This document shows positions 63,801-64,000 of a stretch of 64,000 nt of DNA, one piece after another. Position 1 is the stretch's first letter. The number at the start of each line of letters is the position of its first letter. This stretch comes from CAVXZE01 sp963766175 (GTDB taxonomy: Bacteria > Myxococcota_A > UBA9160 > UBA6930): positions 62,001-126,000 of the forward strand of contig CAVXZE010000001.1 of the NCBI GenBank assembly GCA_963766175.1, read 5' to 3'. Position numbers and translations under genes: made by a program. A model generated the notes under the pieces. That model worked only from the letters and a program-made list of their open reading frames with translations. It was not told the DNA's origin and searched no databases.

Positions 63801-64000
63801 CGGCGCGCAAGAAGGCCGCACGACGTGAGGTGAAGCAGGGGACAGCGCGAGGAACTCGCGGCAGTACGACCGGCAGGAAGAAAGCCGGGGCCGCGACTCG
63901 GCAAAAGCGCCGGGTCTTCTCTTTCGGGGACGGGAAGGCCGAAGGCCGGACGGGCATGCTCGAGCTGCTCGGAGGCAAGGGTGCGGGTCTCGCGGAGATG
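63797..64000 (+). CDS. ppdK: Pyruvate, phosphate dikinase (partial, runs off right edge) with basic N-terminal extension
   Basis: 68 codons visible. The TTG start overlaps the glyS stop and has GGAGGAGGGG upstream. After about 38 residues the standard PPDK start appears: 'RVFSFGDGKAEGRTGMLELL' 'GGKGAGLAEM', the first nucleotide-binding strands. The preceding 38 residues are Lys/Arg/Ala/Gly-rich and low-complexity (TARKKAARREVKQG and onwards, with no acidic residue except one Glu). PPDK interconverts pyruvate + ATP + phosphate and PEP + AMP + diphosphate. A later start without the extension is possible, but no ATG/GTG/TTG lies just before VFSFGDG in frame. Confidence 0.85.

Overview
The window is G+C-rich DNA, densely coded and mostly in ATGA/GTGA-overlapping operons. 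The gene content fits a Gram-negative, deltaproteobacterial-type bacterium (Myxococcota/Desulfobacterota sensu lato). Pointers are outer-membrane polysaccharide export, the order dprA-trmFO-xerC-hslV-hslU-(regulator)-argB, the order recO-glyS-ppdK, two sigma54-dependent response regulators, and a DUF1329/YCF48 pair. The assignment is an inference from gene order, not from a marker-gene comparison.

Layout. (1) 1-12.9 kb, minus strand: an exosortase-type exopolysaccharide (EPS) cluster. In transcription order it holds a wecB 5' remnant, a small membrane protein, a NodU/CmcH-type carbamoyltransferase, a 50-aa DUF5989 protein, exosortase, EpsI, a PaaK-like AMP ligase, a DUF362 protein, a glutamine-dependent asparagine synthetase, the 5' remnant of an oxidoreductase, and two secreted carbohydrate-active proteins. 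(2) 12.9-13.3 kb: a divergent control region with a sigma54-type -24/-12 element facing each way. (3) 13.3-25.9 kb, plus strand: a sigma54 activator, polysaccharide export protein, outer-membrane beta-barrel, Wzz-type chain-length protein, ExeA-like ATPase, tyrosine autokinase, WecA-like sugar-phosphate transferase, then gmd, an NDP-sugar epimerase, ugd and a mannose-1-phosphate guanylyltransferase. Together these make activated sugars, start a lipid-linked glycan, control its length and export it. (4) 26.0-31.8 kb: a Crp/Fnr regulator, a soluble PAS histidine kinase, an NtrC-family regulator and a long TPR lipoprotein, resembling a Prs-type control and assembly module for exosortase EPS. (5) 31.8-42.3 kb: a palindromic repeat element, LysM protein, dprA, trmFO, xerC, hslVU, a receiver-GAF regulator, argB and argF. 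(6) 42.4-46.8 kb: a J-domain/TPR protein, a lidless Hsp70, a TPR protein and a PAS protein, lying between argF and argG. (7) 48.6-64 kb: DUF1329 and YCF48-like proteins, an acyl-CoA ligase, a GGDEF regulator, aspS, a LysM protein, sucCD, a korB remnant, a hypothetical gene, a PilF-like lipoprotein, a RodZ-like protein, recO, glyS and the start of ppdK.

Notable points. About 30 apparent single-base frameshifts lie between about 4.1 and 20.7 kb and none is visible from 21.5 to 64 kb. Conserved motifs continue across every break, so I annotate one CDS across each and suspect base-calling error. Three short gene remnants (wecB, a bi-domain oxidoreductase, korB) mark probable recombination or deletion points. 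The ornithine carbamoyltransferase lacks the usual active-site Cys, and one sigma54 activator has GAFTSA in place of GAFTGA. No PEP-CTERM-type exosortase substrate, tRNA, rRNA, CRISPR array or insertion sequence was found.
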